64,000 bases of DNA, taken from Uliginosibacterium gangwonense DSM 18521. GTDB lineage: Bacteria; Pseudomonadota; Gammaproteobacteria; Burkholderiales; Rhodocyclaceae. The notes under the pieces were generated by a model. It saw only the letters and a program-made list of their open reading frames with translations. It was not told the DNA's origin and ran no database searches. Made by a program: the position numbers and the translations under genes. Below are positions 29,301 to 36,732 of this stretch, one piece after another (the first letter of the stretch is position 1; each line of letters opens with the position of its first letter). The DNA lies in contig NZ_KB892835.1 in assembly GCF_000373965.1 (NCBI RefSeq), forward strand, positions 462,984 through 526,983, given 5' to 3'.

Positions 29301-30260
29301 CCCCCTAGTCTGCTTGATGGGGCCGATGCGGTGTTGCCCAAGCCGGTGATGCTGCACAGCCTGATGGCAGTATTTGCCAAAGTCATGCGGGATGAGCGCT
29401 GCAGCGTGTTGCCGGAAGCCGGTCGGGAAAAGTTGTCGGCGCTTGCGGTGCCTGCGTTTGGTGAGAAGCGGGTGTTGCTGGTGGAGGACAACGAATTCAA
29501 CCAGCAGATTGCCGCAGAGCTGTTTCGCGCTGTTGGCCTGGGCGTTACCGTGGTGGCCAACGGGGTGGAGTCACTGACGGTTTTGCGCGAGGAGCGCTTT
29601 GATGCTGTTTTCATGGACGTGCAGATGCCGATGATGGATGGTTATGAGGCTACGCGTCGAATCCGGATGGATCTTGGTTTGGTGGATCTTCCTGTCATTG
29701 CGATGACCGCCCATGCTTTGCAGCAGGATCGTGAATTGTGCCTGGCTGCGGGGATGAATGATTACATCAGCAAACCAATTGAACCCGGCAGGCTGCTGAA
29801 TCTGCTGCGTAGGTGGTTGGGGGGCTCGAATATACCGAAGGGCAATTCGGCGCCTGCGCCGGAAGTGGCTGCAGATCGGCAGGATGCTGTGGATTGGGGG
29901 CTGCCGGGGATCAATGTCGAGGTGGGTTTGCGGTTCTGTAACGACAGCCCTGACTTTTTCCAGAAGATGCTGGAAAAATTTCTTGTGTCCAGAACCGGAC
30001 AGATTGAGGCGCTGCAGGCCTTGCTCAAAGCGGGGGACCATGCCTCTGGAATTCGTGTTGCGCATACACTCAAATCGGTTGCCGCGACGTTGGGGGCAGA
30101 GCAGCTTGCTGCCGCTGCCATTGCGCTGGAGGTCGTGTTGACGCGTGGTGAGGCCTATGCGACGGAATTGGAGCGCCTGGTAAGCGAAATGGATCTGGTG
30201 TTGAACGGGCTGCGGGCCTGGATGGCCCGGTCAGGCAAACAGGCGAGCACACCTATGTGA
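26391..30260 (+). CDS. Hybrid histidine kinase: Cache sensor, PAS, kinase, two receivers, HPt
   Basis: A 1289-residue protein starting at GTG, 4 nt after the lipoprotein gene. Order: membrane helix (13-35); Cache-type periplasmic sensor (about 40-270, with FNVIYVVSRADGVIKAVGMP and LINSRGVLIADQN); second helix (277-300); HAMP (300-355); two PAS-like domains (about 360-460 and 475-590); a coiled linker; kinase core with phospho-His in FLANMSHEIRTPMNAVIG (His644) and boxes CNNAVKF, RDTGIGM and GTGLGLAI. Then a first receiver (VLVADDNPSV, Asp in ALLDWRLPG), a second (VLLVEDNEFNQQ, Asp in AVFMDVQMPMMDG) and an HPt with RVAHTLKSVAATLG. The coupled binding lipoprotein suggests that a captured solute is the signal. 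The target regulator may be the HTH-receiver protein downstream. Confidence 0.9.
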   Translation: MRQRSLRRLLAFHALWALVFPLLAIAMFSVFWIVPKIHQEMVDQQRELAVSSAMQIEHYLNDSLGGITEAATDYADAASNNTNPNEVLDALVRASDYFNVIYVVSRADGVIKAVGMPRAGNARRDDLLGADLSVASGFTEAARRKELYWSDSFRSVAGFDPVVTIIDPRDRFLVVGEVSLERLSRRLHGLAQDPLQRVLLINSRGVLIADQNVGATVQQRDLSGIPLIQAGLASRRINTAEFVLDGQSLLGSMIPLKGGLGWSVIVARPLSSVYRPIWVALIIAGGCLTVMAGIGFFVAFVMGGHLARRFEVLSAQAAKVVAGGDIRAWPEVDIREFATLSDNLKKMFSALSRRERELSTLMGNLPLVVCMIDLEGRILLAEGRALAGMELSAADLIGTPAEDMVGRQAEICAALRQTLHHGERTHVEAMVGVQWLDCLFEPLQDERGSITGVLAVYFETTARRNAEGALRESELRYRQLFENLTVGFALHEVIYSPDGTVCDGRYLDANPAFERLLGKRRAEIVGRTIREIVPRKAQEWIELCAQVAISGISLAYLDYVSEGGRILDAWIFSPRAGQFAVLLSDVTERRQAEDQLRRLNQDLELRVHQRTVDLETANGRLVEALRAAQGATRAKSEFLANMSHEIRTPMNAVIGMIYLALQTDLNVRQREYLTKASMAADSLLAIINDILDFSKIEAGKLELERAEFRLDDVLERIIAIVGLRAQEKDLEFVLRVDADVPQSLIGDALRLEQILVNLCNNAVKFTEAGEVVMSVSLRGEGGPDMLMLKFSVRDTGIGMEAAQAAKLFQPFVQADASSTRKYGGTGLGLAICRQLAELMGGQIWVDSEAGVGSEFSVVLCLTHGTESRSLYLSSEVGAQILSVLVADDNPSVCDVLADLLARLGHLCTVAHSAQEVDERLQQASAQKFDIALLDWRLPGLEGQAIVPWFASRFAHARLVLLMANGEQTVVPPSLLDGADAVLPKPVMLHSLMAVFAKVMRDERCSVLPEAGREKLSALAVPAFGEKRVLLVEDNEFNQQIAAELFRAVGLGVTVVANGVESLTVLREERFDAVFMDVQMPMMDGYEATRRIRMDLGLVDLPVIAMTAHALQQDRELCLAAGMNDYISKPIEPGRLLNLLRRWLGGSNIPKGNSAPAPEVAADRQDAVDWGLPGINVEVGLRFCNDSPDFFQKMLEKFLVSRTGQIEALQALLKAGDHASGIRVAHTLKSVAATLGAEQLAAAAIALEVVLTRGEAYATELERLVSEMDLVLNGLRAWMARSGKQASTPM

Positions 30261-30391
30261 GGCCGTTGGCATCGGGCAAACGGTTGGCTGTGCATAGTGA
30301 GTAGGCGTTACAATGACAAGTTCAAGCATGATTTTTGGATGCCGCCGGAGAGGCTATGGTGGCTGTTGCACAAAAGACAATGAGGTAAAGG

Positions 30392-31021
30392 ATGTCCGAG
30401 GCAGCGCAGGTGGGTGAAAAGTTGGATCGTGAATTTTGCAGTACCCGTGAGGCGGCCGTGCGCCTGGGCGTGTCGCTGGGGACGGTACAACAGATGGTGG
30501 AGAACGGTCTGCTGGATGCCTGGAAAACATCGGGTGGGCATCGACGGATTCGCGTCGGCTCGGTTGAAGCCTTCCTGCGCAGGCATCAAACTGGAAATAT
30601 CACAGGCGGCTCCTCGGGTGGCCTGCGGGTATTGATTGCCGAAGATGACCGCCTGATGCAGGCACTCTACGAGAAAACGGTGGGAACCTGGGACATGCCG
30701 ATTGAGGTCAAGATTGTCGCCTCCGGCTTTGAAGGCCTGATGGAAATCGGCCGTAATCCGCCTGATCTGTTGGTGGCCGACCTGATCATGCCAGACCTGG
30801 ATGGCTTTGCCATGGTCCGCAAATTGCGTGCGGACCCACAGCTGGCGAATATGGATATCATCGTGGTCACTGGCCTCAGTCCCGAGGATATCGAGGAGCA
30901 GGGCGGTCTTCCGGCGGATGTGCTGGTGTACGCTAAGCCCATTCCTTTCCGTGAACTCCGTGGCTACATCCAGGCCAAACTGGTGCAGTTGCAACGTCAG
31001 CAACGTGTTTCAGGCCAGTAA
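30392..31021 (+). CDS. MerR-like (excisionase-type) HTH fused to a receiver domain
   Basis: A 209-residue protein of unusual order. The N-terminal DNA-binding domain is an excisionase/MerR-type winged helix ([20 protein letters not shown], then [20 protein letters not shown], residues about 15-65). The C-terminal receiver (about 77-195) has acidic residues in VLIAEDD, the phospho-acceptor Asp in [16 protein letters not shown] and Lys in [10 protein letters not shown]. Most regulators have the receiver first. It lies 131 nt after the binding-protein/kinase pair on the same strand, so it is the probable output of that system. GAGG precedes the ATG. Its last 12 nt overlap the end of bpt on the other strand. 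Confidence 0.87.
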   Translation: MSEAAQVGEKLDREFCSTREAAVRLGVSLGTVQQMVENGLLDAWKTSGGHRRIRVGSVEAFLRRHQTGNITGGSSGGLRVLIAEDDRLMQALYEKTVGTWDMPIEVKIVASGFEGLMEIGRNPPDLLVADLIMPDLDGFAMVRKLRADPQLANMDIIVVTGLSPEDIEEQGGLPADVLVYAKPIPFRELRGYIQAKLVQLQRQQRVSGQ

Positions 31022-31756
31022 ATCGAAGTCCTGGTCCGTCAATTCCCGCCAGTTTTCGCTCACCAAGCCTTCCAGTGGGCGGAAACGTCGTTTGTAATTC
31101 ATCTTGGCGCAGTCCCGTATCCAGTAACCCAGATACAGATAGGGGCGATTGATGCGTCGGCATGTCTCCACCTGCCAGAGAATGCCGAAACTTCCCAGAC
31201 TGGTCTGGCTGAGGTCGGGGTCGAAGAATGTGTAGACGCTGGAGAGGCCATCAGGCAGGCAGTCGATGATGGATACCATGCGCAATTCACCGGCCTCGCG
31301 GAATTCCACCAAACGCGTATCCACGCGGCTCTGGAGCAGAAACTGGGTATATTGATCCTGGCTGTCGCCATCCATGCCTCCGCCGGTATGGCGCATGTGT
31401 TGGTAGCGGCGATAGAGGTCGTAGTGGTCTTGATGGAAGGCCAGCTTCAGTTCCGTGGCCTCCAGATGCTGGTTGCGCTTCCAGGTGCGCCGCATGCTGC
31501 GGTCTGGCTCAAAACGTTCTACCGGGATGCGTACCGGCACGCAGGCCTGGCAGGTGTCGCACCACGGGCGGTAGGTATAGACGCCGCTGCGGCGAAAGCC
31601 ATGACGCACCAGGTCGCCATACAAAGCACTGTCGATCAGGTGCCCAGGCGTGGCGACCTGTGATCGTGCCACGCGGTCCGAGATGTAGGAGCACTCATAC
31701 GGTGCCGTGGCGTAGAACTGCAGCAAGGAGTAGGGCAGATCTTTCAGTTGGGACAT
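31010..31756 (-). CDS. bpt: Leucyl/arginyl-tRNA-protein transferase Bpt (Ate-like)
   Basis: The 248-residue protein is of the bacterial Bpt/Ate1 family. It has the N-terminal cysteine motif region ([27 protein letters not shown]), the core [15 protein letters not shown], and the C-terminal [19 protein letters not shown] followed by [16 protein letters not shown]. Bacterial members transfer leucine from Leu-tRNA to proteins with N-terminal Asp or Glu, marking them for ClpS-ClpAP degradation. It overlaps the end of aat by 13 nt, so both N-degron transferases form one operon. Length is normal. Distinguishing arginyl from leucyl specificity needs an experiment, but prokaryotic members are mainly leucyl. 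Confidence 0.94.
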   Translation of the reverse strand: MSQLKDLPYSLLQFYATAPYECSYISDRVARSQVATPGHLIDSALYGDLVRHGFRRSGVYTYRPWCDTCQACVPVRIPVERFEPDRSMRRTWKRNQHLEATELKLAFHQDHYDLYRRYQHMRHTGGGMDGDSQDQYTQFLLQSRVDTRLVEFREAGELRMVSIIDCLPDGLSSVYTFFDPDLSQTSLGSFGILWQVETCRRINRPYLYLGYWIRDCAKMNYKRRFRPLEGLVSENWRELTDQDFDLLA

Positions 31757-32463
31757 ACGTCATTCCAGCAATGGTACGCAAACCCGCTCGGCCAGCGGCC
31801 CGGCTGCACCTGCTCGTGCGCCCAGGTTTGCAAGCCGGTTGTGAATGCTTCACGACTGATCTCATGCGCACCCAGGGATGCCAGATGCGAGGTCGCCATC
31901 TGGCAGTCAAGGATGGCATATTTTTCCCGTTCCAGCATAGCGGCCAGATGAGCAAATGCTACCTTAGATGCATCGGTCTGGTGGTGAAACATGGATTCGC
32001 CAAAAAAAGCCCGCCCGATGGCAACCCCATACAGCCCACCCACCAATTCGCCATTGCACCACGTTTCTATGCTGTGCGCCCAGCCCAACTCATGCAGGCG
32101 CAGATAGGCGTTCTGAATGGCGGGCACAATCCATGTGCCGTGGGCCGCGTGGCGTGGCGCAGCACAGGCATCAATGACTTCTTTGAAGGCGGTGTCGCAG
32201 CGCACCTCAAAGCGCCCGGAACGCAAGGTTTTGCGTAATGAGCGGGTGATGCGCTGCTCCCCGGGGATGAGCACCATGCGTGGATGGGGGCTCCACCAGA
32301 GGATGGGGTCCTCTGGCGAAAACCACGGAAAGATTCCGAGCGGATAGGCCTGCAACAGCCATTCTGGCGTGAGCGCGCCACCCACCGCCAGCAGACCGTT
32401 CGGGTCTGCCAGCGCCTTGTGGACGGGAGGAAAGTCCTGAGGGGTGCGCAACCAAGGGATCAT
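31744..32463 (-). CDS. aat: Leucyl/phenylalanyl-tRNA-protein transferase Aat
   Basis: A 239-residue enzyme that adds Leu or Phe from tRNA to proteins beginning with Lys or Arg, feeding the ClpAPS N-degron pathway. Family marks are [76 protein letters not shown] and [16 protein letters not shown]. It is the first gene of the aat-bpt pair and starts 9 nt after the pectinesterase stop codon, so it may also be read from further upstream. Length is normal and no lesion is visible. Confidence 0.95.
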   Translation of the reverse strand: MIPWLRTPQDFPPVHKALADPNGLLAVGGALTPEWLLQAYPLGIFPWFSPEDPILWWSPHPRMVLIPGEQRITRSLRKTLRSGRFEVRCDTAFKEVIDACAAPRHAAHGTWIVPAIQNAYLRLHELGWAHSIETWCNGELVGGLYGVAIGRAFFGESMFHHQTDASKVAFAHLAAMLEREKYAILDCQMATSHLASLGAHEISREAFTTGLQTWAHEQVQPGRWPSGFAYHCWNDVCPN

Positions 32464-32472
32464 CCCTGTAGA

Positions 32473-33621
32473 TTACTCGATTCGCCAGTCTCCCAACAGC
32501 TGTCCACGTGTGAAGGCTTGTACCTGCGCTTCGCCGAGCTGGCGGCGCTTGGTATTGACCGCTGCGCCCGGCCCGGTGCTGTGGTATTCAAAGAAGCGCG
32601 CATCTTCGGGCTGGAACCAGGTTTTCTCGGTGCCGCTCCTTGGGGTACCCGACATCGCGGCCCAGCCATCCGTGGTGATGTGCACATCCATGAAGCAGTT
32701 GATGAAGATACTGCTGCCAACCGCATCCGGGTCTGCATAGCGCCCATCGCCCCGACTGACTGTGGGGTGCCAGGGGCGACCCAGCGGGCTCGATTGTGCA
32801 GGAACTTTGTCACTCTCACGCAGCAGTTTGCAATCGATAAAGACCAGCCCCCACGGCTGGTTGATCTGGGTGCTGGGGGCGGTAACGTAGCCCACCGGGT
32901 TGACGCCCGGTTTGACGCGGGCCCGGGTGATGATTTCGCATTGCTCAAACACAGCCTGCCCGGCCCCGAAGATGAAGTCCACGTTGCCACTGACGCGGCA
33001 GTTCTGGAACAGGCTGCGACCGACGTTGACGAACAGGGTGTCCTGGTGCCCGGTGATGTCCACATTGCGGAACAGGGCGCGATCTGCGCCAGTGTCCGTC
33101 ATCAATGCCACGGCCTGCGGATCGTTGGTCCGGGTTGGGTCCTTGGCATCCTTGATATCGTTGGCCGGATAATCGTAAGCATTTTCAATCGTCAGATTCT
33201 CGGCACGGAAATCGGTGGCCCGCACAATCAGCGTGGCACAACCAAAGGTGCTCCACTTGCCTGCACTGCCCGGTCTGGCGAGGCCCGAGTAGGCATCAAA
33301 ACTCAGCACGGTGGTGCCGCGCCCTTCGCCCACGAGGGAAACAAAAGGCTTGTCGATGACCAGTTTTTCGTAATACCGCCCCTTGCGTATCGTGATGCGG
33401 CGTGGGGCGTTGGCCTGCGAGGGCAGTGCGTCCAATGCTGCCTGGATGGTTTTGAAGGTGGGCTTACCCTCCACACGGTCTCCTGCAGTGCCGTTGAATT
33501 GGGCATCAACGACCAGGTCTGAGTCCATGTGGGTGGGTTTCATCGTTGCGCAGCCCTCAAAAGTGGCAGACAGGGCAGAGATTGCAGCAAAAGTAAGCAG
33601 AGAACGACGTTTGGCATCCAT
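32473..33621 (-). CDS. Pectinesterase, exported
   Basis: The ATG at 33621 (MDAKRRSLLTFAAISAL) is chosen because it opens an export signal; the frame continues 14 codons upstream without one. The RRSLL start followed by a hydrophobic run suggests Tat export, and a Cys at residue 24 (FEGC) is only a poor lipobox. The 382-residue protein is a right-handed beta-helix pectin methylesterase (CE8): FKTIQAALDALPSQA, GRGTTVLSFDAYSG, catalytic Asp in ITGHQDTLF (about 194), catalytic Asp in GNVDFIFGAG (about 215), and the substrate Arg-Trp in PLGRPWHP. It demethylates pectin, releasing methanol. No pectate lyase or other pectin gene is nearby. Confidence 0.9.
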   Translation of the reverse strand: MDAKRRSLLTFAAISALSATFEGCATMKPTHMDSDLVVDAQFNGTAGDRVEGKPTFKTIQAALDALPSQANAPRRITIRKGRYYEKLVIDKPFVSLVGEGRGTTVLSFDAYSGLARPGSAGKWSTFGCATLIVRATDFRAENLTIENAYDYPANDIKDAKDPTRTNDPQAVALMTDTGADRALFRNVDITGHQDTLFVNVGRSLFQNCRVSGNVDFIFGAGQAVFEQCEIITRARVKPGVNPVGYVTAPSTQINQPWGLVFIDCKLLRESDKVPAQSSPLGRPWHPTVSRGDGRYADPDAVGSSIFINCFMDVHITTDGWAAMSGTPRSGTEKTWFQPEDARFFEYHSTGPGAAVNTKRRQLGEAQVQAFTRGQLLGDWRIE

Positions 33622-33682
33622 GTGACCGGTCTTCTTGAGAAAATGGAAGCCTTCAGAATACACTCAAGCGCATGCGTTGTGT

Positions 33683-34198
33683 TCAAGCCTGCGTGTCGAT
33701 CACCTTACCCATGCTTGCATTTGAATGGCCCGTGTTTTTGAACGAGGCGGCAATCAATTCGGCGCGGGCGCGCGCCTCCATCTGCGAGGCTTGTGCCGCC
33801 ACGTTCTGATCTTGGCCTGAAGGGTTGGCAGGCGCCAGCGCGGCTCTGCGCACCTGTTCTGCCCGGGCAATGGTTTCAGCAGGGGTGCGGCCTTCTGAGA
33901 TTGAGATCTGCACCTCGCCTGCCACGGCGTAGCGCTTGCCATCCGGCCCTGTCTCATATTTGAAGGTGGCGCCACCCATCGCAAGCCCGCCTGCGGCGGC
34001 AAGGTGGGCGGCTTCATGCGCTTTGACTTCCTTGTCGGTTTTCTCTAGCGCCTGGATTTGTTGCAGCTGTTCCTGGCTGAGTTCTGCTTGGCCGGCTGTT
34101 GCAGACGAACTGGCACGTGCCGCACCAGTCGTGCCAGACTGGAGGGCGGCCGATGGTGAATAGGAAGCAAGAGATGCGGCGGAAACAGATGAGATCAC
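33683..34198 (-). CDS. SprA-related putative metalloprotease
   Basis: A 171-residue protein of the SprA-related (CJM1_0395) family. The N-terminal 50 residues are low complexity (Ser, Ala, Gln). A conserved core follows: DKEVKAHEAAHLAAAGG, with an HExxH-type zinc motif at residues 61-65, then YETGPDGKRYAVAGEVQISI, and TIARAEQVRRAALAPANPSG. The zinc motif suggests peptidase activity, but I know of no established substrate. No signal peptide is seen. It is monocistronic or loosely linked to the pectinesterase 19 nt downstream of its stop. Confidence 0.8.
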   Translation of the reverse strand: MISSVSAASLASYSPSAALQSGTTGAARASSSATAGQAELSQEQLQQIQALEKTDKEVKAHEAAHLAAAGGLAMGGATFKYETGPDGKRYAVAGEVQISISEGRTPAETIARAEQVRRAALAPANPSGQDQNVAAQASQMEARARAELIAASFKNTGHSNASMGKVIDTQA

Positions 34199-34253
34199 GC
34201 TGGAATTTCCTGACGGAATTTCTCACTCTCACCATAGTTCGCATTTGCGCGGG

Positions 34254-34277
34254 AACAAGGGGAACATGCCCCTTGTT
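34254..34277. terminator. Hairpin between the hydrolase-like gene and the SprA-related gene
   Basis: A perfect 9-bp stem AACAAGGGG / CCCCTTGTT with a 6-nt loop. There is no U-tract on either strand, so its role as transcript end is only likely. Confidence 0.35.
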
Positions 34278-34391
34278 GCAGCAAGAAAGGCTTAAAACCT
34301 GCTCATCATCCTATTGCGAGGCCGTGATCGGGACTCATGCGCTGCTCTTCATGCCGTTGTCGGCCTCTCGCGACAGATTCTGAACAAGTTC

Positions 34392-35063
34392 TTAGCTTGC
34401 CGACGTTTCTCTAGGCGGCATATGGCCCGCGAACCATTGGGTGCTTGCCTGGGCAGCCGCGTCCAGGCTGCCGGGTTCAATGAACCCTGCACTGGCCTGC
34501 GCAACATTGAGCATGGTCTTGGGGCCGCCGATTAGCTCATAGGCACGCGTGGTGGAGGCCAGCAGCTCAGTTTCTGCTCCAGGGGTGAGTACGAAGATCG
34601 GGGTATGCAGTTGCCGCAAGGGCGCGGCACCGGCCAGATCAATGCGGCCTGCTTTGCTTATCAGGGCGGCGAAGAGTTCGGGATTGCGGCCGGCCAGCCG
34701 AATGGCGCTTGCGGCAACCGTGCCATTGGCAATCATGCCCAGGCGCAATTCGAACAGGGTCGGTTGGTTGGCGATCCACTCGCCCACGGCTTCCAGGCGT
34801 TGACTGAGCAAGGCGATGTCGTACTGGGTATCAGCGTCGCGCTGCTCCTCGTATGAGGTGAGTAGATTGAGCATCAGGGTACCAAACCCTGCTTCCTCCA
34901 GAACGGTGCAGAAATGCGATTCCCTTGCTTCGCGCAGACGGGGCAGGTGGGGTACAGCATAGACAATCAGCCCTCGTACATCGGGGGCGATACACAAGTA
35001 GGCGTCCAGCCAGATTTTGTTGGCCTGGATGCGTAGCTCAGAGTGCCGCAGGGTCAATGCCAT
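34392..35063 (-). CDS. Alpha/beta-hydrolase-fold protein with degenerate active site
   Basis: Starting at the ATG of MALTLRHSELRIQA (35063) the product has 223 residues; the longer frame runs into amrS and is rejected. The layout is a dienelactone-hydrolase-like fold: VRGLIVYAVPHLPRL, FGTLMLNLLTSYEEQRD, LRLGMIANGTVAASAIRLA, LISKAGRIDLAGAAPL, TPIFVLTPGAET, and ASAGFIEPGSLDAAAQ. In this family I expect a nucleophile Ser in a GASTG-like turn and His in a THLFEEPG-like segment. Here these positions read IANGTV and SAGFIEPG, so Ser and His are both replaced. It is probably a pseudoenzyme. It is the last gene of the amrB-amrA-amrS cluster, 17 nt after amrS. Confidence 0.68.
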   Translation of the reverse strand: MALTLRHSELRIQANKIWLDAYLCIAPDVRGLIVYAVPHLPRLREARESHFCTVLEEAGFGTLMLNLLTSYEEQRDADTQYDIALLSQRLEAVGEWIANQPTLFELRLGMIANGTVAASAIRLAGRNPELFAALISKAGRIDLAGAAPLRQLHTPIFVLTPGAETELLASTTRAYELIGGPKTMLNVAQASAGFIEPGSLDAAAQASTQWFAGHMPPRETSAS

Positions 35064-35080
35064 GTAGCGATATTTTTCAT

Positions 35081-36160
35081 TCAATAAGCGCCAATGTGGA
35101 TGGGGATGCGCCGGTTGCCAAAGCCCCCGGCTCCCAGGCCAAAACGCCCTGCCAGGGGATGTTGGCAGATGGGGCAATGTCCTCCCGCTGTCAGCCGGTA
35201 ATCAAGGATTGCATAGCCTTCGCGCGCAATCAAGAGTGTTCCGCAGTGTGGACACAAGGTTTTGGCCCCTTCGGGATCATGTACATTGCCGATATAGACG
35301 TGCGCGAGCCCTTGGGCTCGGGCAATGGTACGTGCGTGTAGCAGGGTGCTGGCGGGGGTGGGGCTACGGTCCATCAGGCGATAGTCGGGGTGGAAGGCGC
35401 TCAGGTGCAAGGGCACCTCCGGCCCCAGCTCATGCACGATCCAGCGGGCTAGCGCTTCGATTTCTGCTGCGCTGTCATTGGCCTGGGGAATCAGCAAGGT
35501 GGTAATTTCCAGCCAGGTTTTTGAGTGGTGATACAGCCACAGCAAGGTATCGAGGACCGGTTGTAGATGCCCACCGGTGAGGCGGAAATAGAAATCTTCG
35601 GTAAACGCTTTCAGATCGACATTGGCGGCATCCATCGGGGCGAAGAATTCTTCACGTGCACCTGGGCTGATGTAACCGGCCGTCACGGCAACCGTATGGA
35701 TACCTGCGGCATGGCAGGTGCGGGCGGTGTCGATGGCGTATTCGGCAAAGACCACGGGATCGTTATAGGTAAAGGCCACGCTGGTTGCGCCACAACTCAG
35801 GGCTGCATGGGCAATGGCAGTGGGTGAGGCCGCATCCAGCAGGCGATCCATGGAGTGGGATTTGGAGATATCCCAGTTCTGGCAGAATTTACAGGCCAGA
35901 TTGCAGCCTGCCGTGCCGAAGGAGAGCACCGAACTGCCTGGGTAGAAGTGGTAGAGCGGTTTCTTCTCGATGGGGTCGATGCAAAATCCGGAGCTGCGCC
36001 CGTAGGTGGTCAGCACCATTTCATTGCCTTGGCGCTGCCGTACAAAACAGGCGGCACGTTGGCCTTCGTGCAGGTGGCAGTGGCGTGGGCACAGATCGCA
36101 GGCCAGACGGCCATCGTCCAGCAAATGCCACCAGCGTGCAGGGTAGGATGAGTCGTCCAT
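35081..36160 (-). CDS. amrS: AmmeMemoRadiSam system radical SAM enzyme AmrS
   Basis: The 359-residue protein has an N-terminal Cys-rich part (LACDLCPRHCHLHEGQRAAC), then the radical SAM cluster motif in GCNLACKFCQNWDIS (CxxxCxxC). YNDPVVFAEYAIDTAR, VTAGYISPGAREEFF and VDLKAFTEDFYFRLTGG follow. A C-terminal zinc-ribbon-like pair (CPHCGTLLIA, CPICQHPL) is present. This matches the radical SAM member of the AmmeMemoRadiSam set, always linked to AMMECR1- and MEMO-type proteins. The reaction is not established. Start and spacing (9 nt after amrA) fit one operon. Older annotations call relatives pyruvate-formate-lyase activating enzyme, which the context does not support. Confidence 0.92.
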   Translation of the reverse strand: MDDSSYPARWWHLLDDGRLACDLCPRHCHLHEGQRAACFVRQRQGNEMVLTTYGRSSGFCIDPIEKKPLYHFYPGSSVLSFGTAGCNLACKFCQNWDISKSHSMDRLLDAASPTAIAHAALSCGATSVAFTYNDPVVFAEYAIDTARTCHAAGIHTVAVTAGYISPGAREEFFAPMDAANVDLKAFTEDFYFRLTGGHLQPVLDTLLWLYHHSKTWLEITTLLIPQANDSAAEIEALARWIVHELGPEVPLHLSAFHPDYRLMDRSPTPASTLLHARTIARAQGLAHVYIGNVHDPEGAKTLCPHCGTLLIAREGYAILDYRLTAGGHCPICQHPLAGRFGLGAGGFGNRRIPIHIGAY

Positions 36161-36169
36161 GGCGGTTTT

Positions 36170-36718
36170 TCAGGCGTAATGGGCCACCCGATAACGCCCC
36201 AATTTCATGTTGGCTGGCCAAGTCCCAGCAGCCAGCCCCGCCTTGGTCAGCAGGTGGGCGAGGAATTGCTCTGGCTCGGGCAGTTGCTCCCACACCTGGG
36301 GCAGAAAGGTGGCACGATGCACGCCACTGGCAAGGATCACCCCGTCTTCAAATGGAACAATCTGTTCCAGACATTTGGCCAAGCTGGGGCAGGCGGTGTA
36401 CTGCACCGGCCCCAGCACCGAGACTTCAAGTTCGATGTGTGGCCACTCATCCAGGCTCAAGGGGAGAAAGCGAGGATCGTGGAAGGCTGCGGCAATCGCG
36501 TTCTGGCGGACATCTTCCCCCAGCGAGCGTACCGGTTCCAGTTGTCCGATGCAGCCACGCAGGCAGCCTTTCAGGCTCAGCGTCACAAAACTCGCTCCCG
36601 GCGCATGCAGGGCGGGGTGATCGGGTGCGCTGTCTGCGGCCTGCTTCAGCCGCCCGGCAATGGCGGTGCGGGCGTGAGCCAACAGGACGGGGCCGAGCGA
36701 AGGGGTTGTATCGGCCAT
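36170..36718 (-). CDS. amrA: AmmeMemoRadiSam system protein A (AMMECR1 domain)
   Basis: A 182-residue protein made of one AMMECR1 domain. The family hallmark is FVTLSLKGCLRGCIGQLEP (about residues 44-62). NAIAAAFHDPRFLPLSLDE, ELEVSVLGP and the C-terminal VWEQLPEPEQFLAHLLTKAG follow. Human AMMECR1 has no agreed enzymatic role; in bacteria the protein occurs with MEMO and a radical SAM enzyme. The conserved Cys residues in LRGC could be catalytic. The gene sits between amrB (14 nt) and amrS (9 nt). Confidence 0.92.
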   Translation of the reverse strand: MADTTPSLGPVLLAHARTAIAGRLKQAADSAPDHPALHAPGASFVTLSLKGCLRGCIGQLEPVRSLGEDVRQNAIAAAFHDPRFLPLSLDEWPHIELEVSVLGPVQYTACPSLAKCLEQIVPFEDGVILASGVHRATFLPQVWEQLPEPEQFLAHLLTKAGLAAGTWPANMKLGRYRVAHYA

Positions 36719-36732
36719 ATTTCAAGTGAGTT

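Noticed and set aside
32284..33522. A 412-codon plus-strand open frame across aat and the pectinesterase
   Set aside because: It spans two real minus-strand genes and resembles no family.
35081..36160. Considered as pyruvate-formate-lyase activating enzyme
   Set aside because: The flanking AMMECR1 and MEMO genes identify it as AmrS; no glycyl-radical enzyme is nearby.
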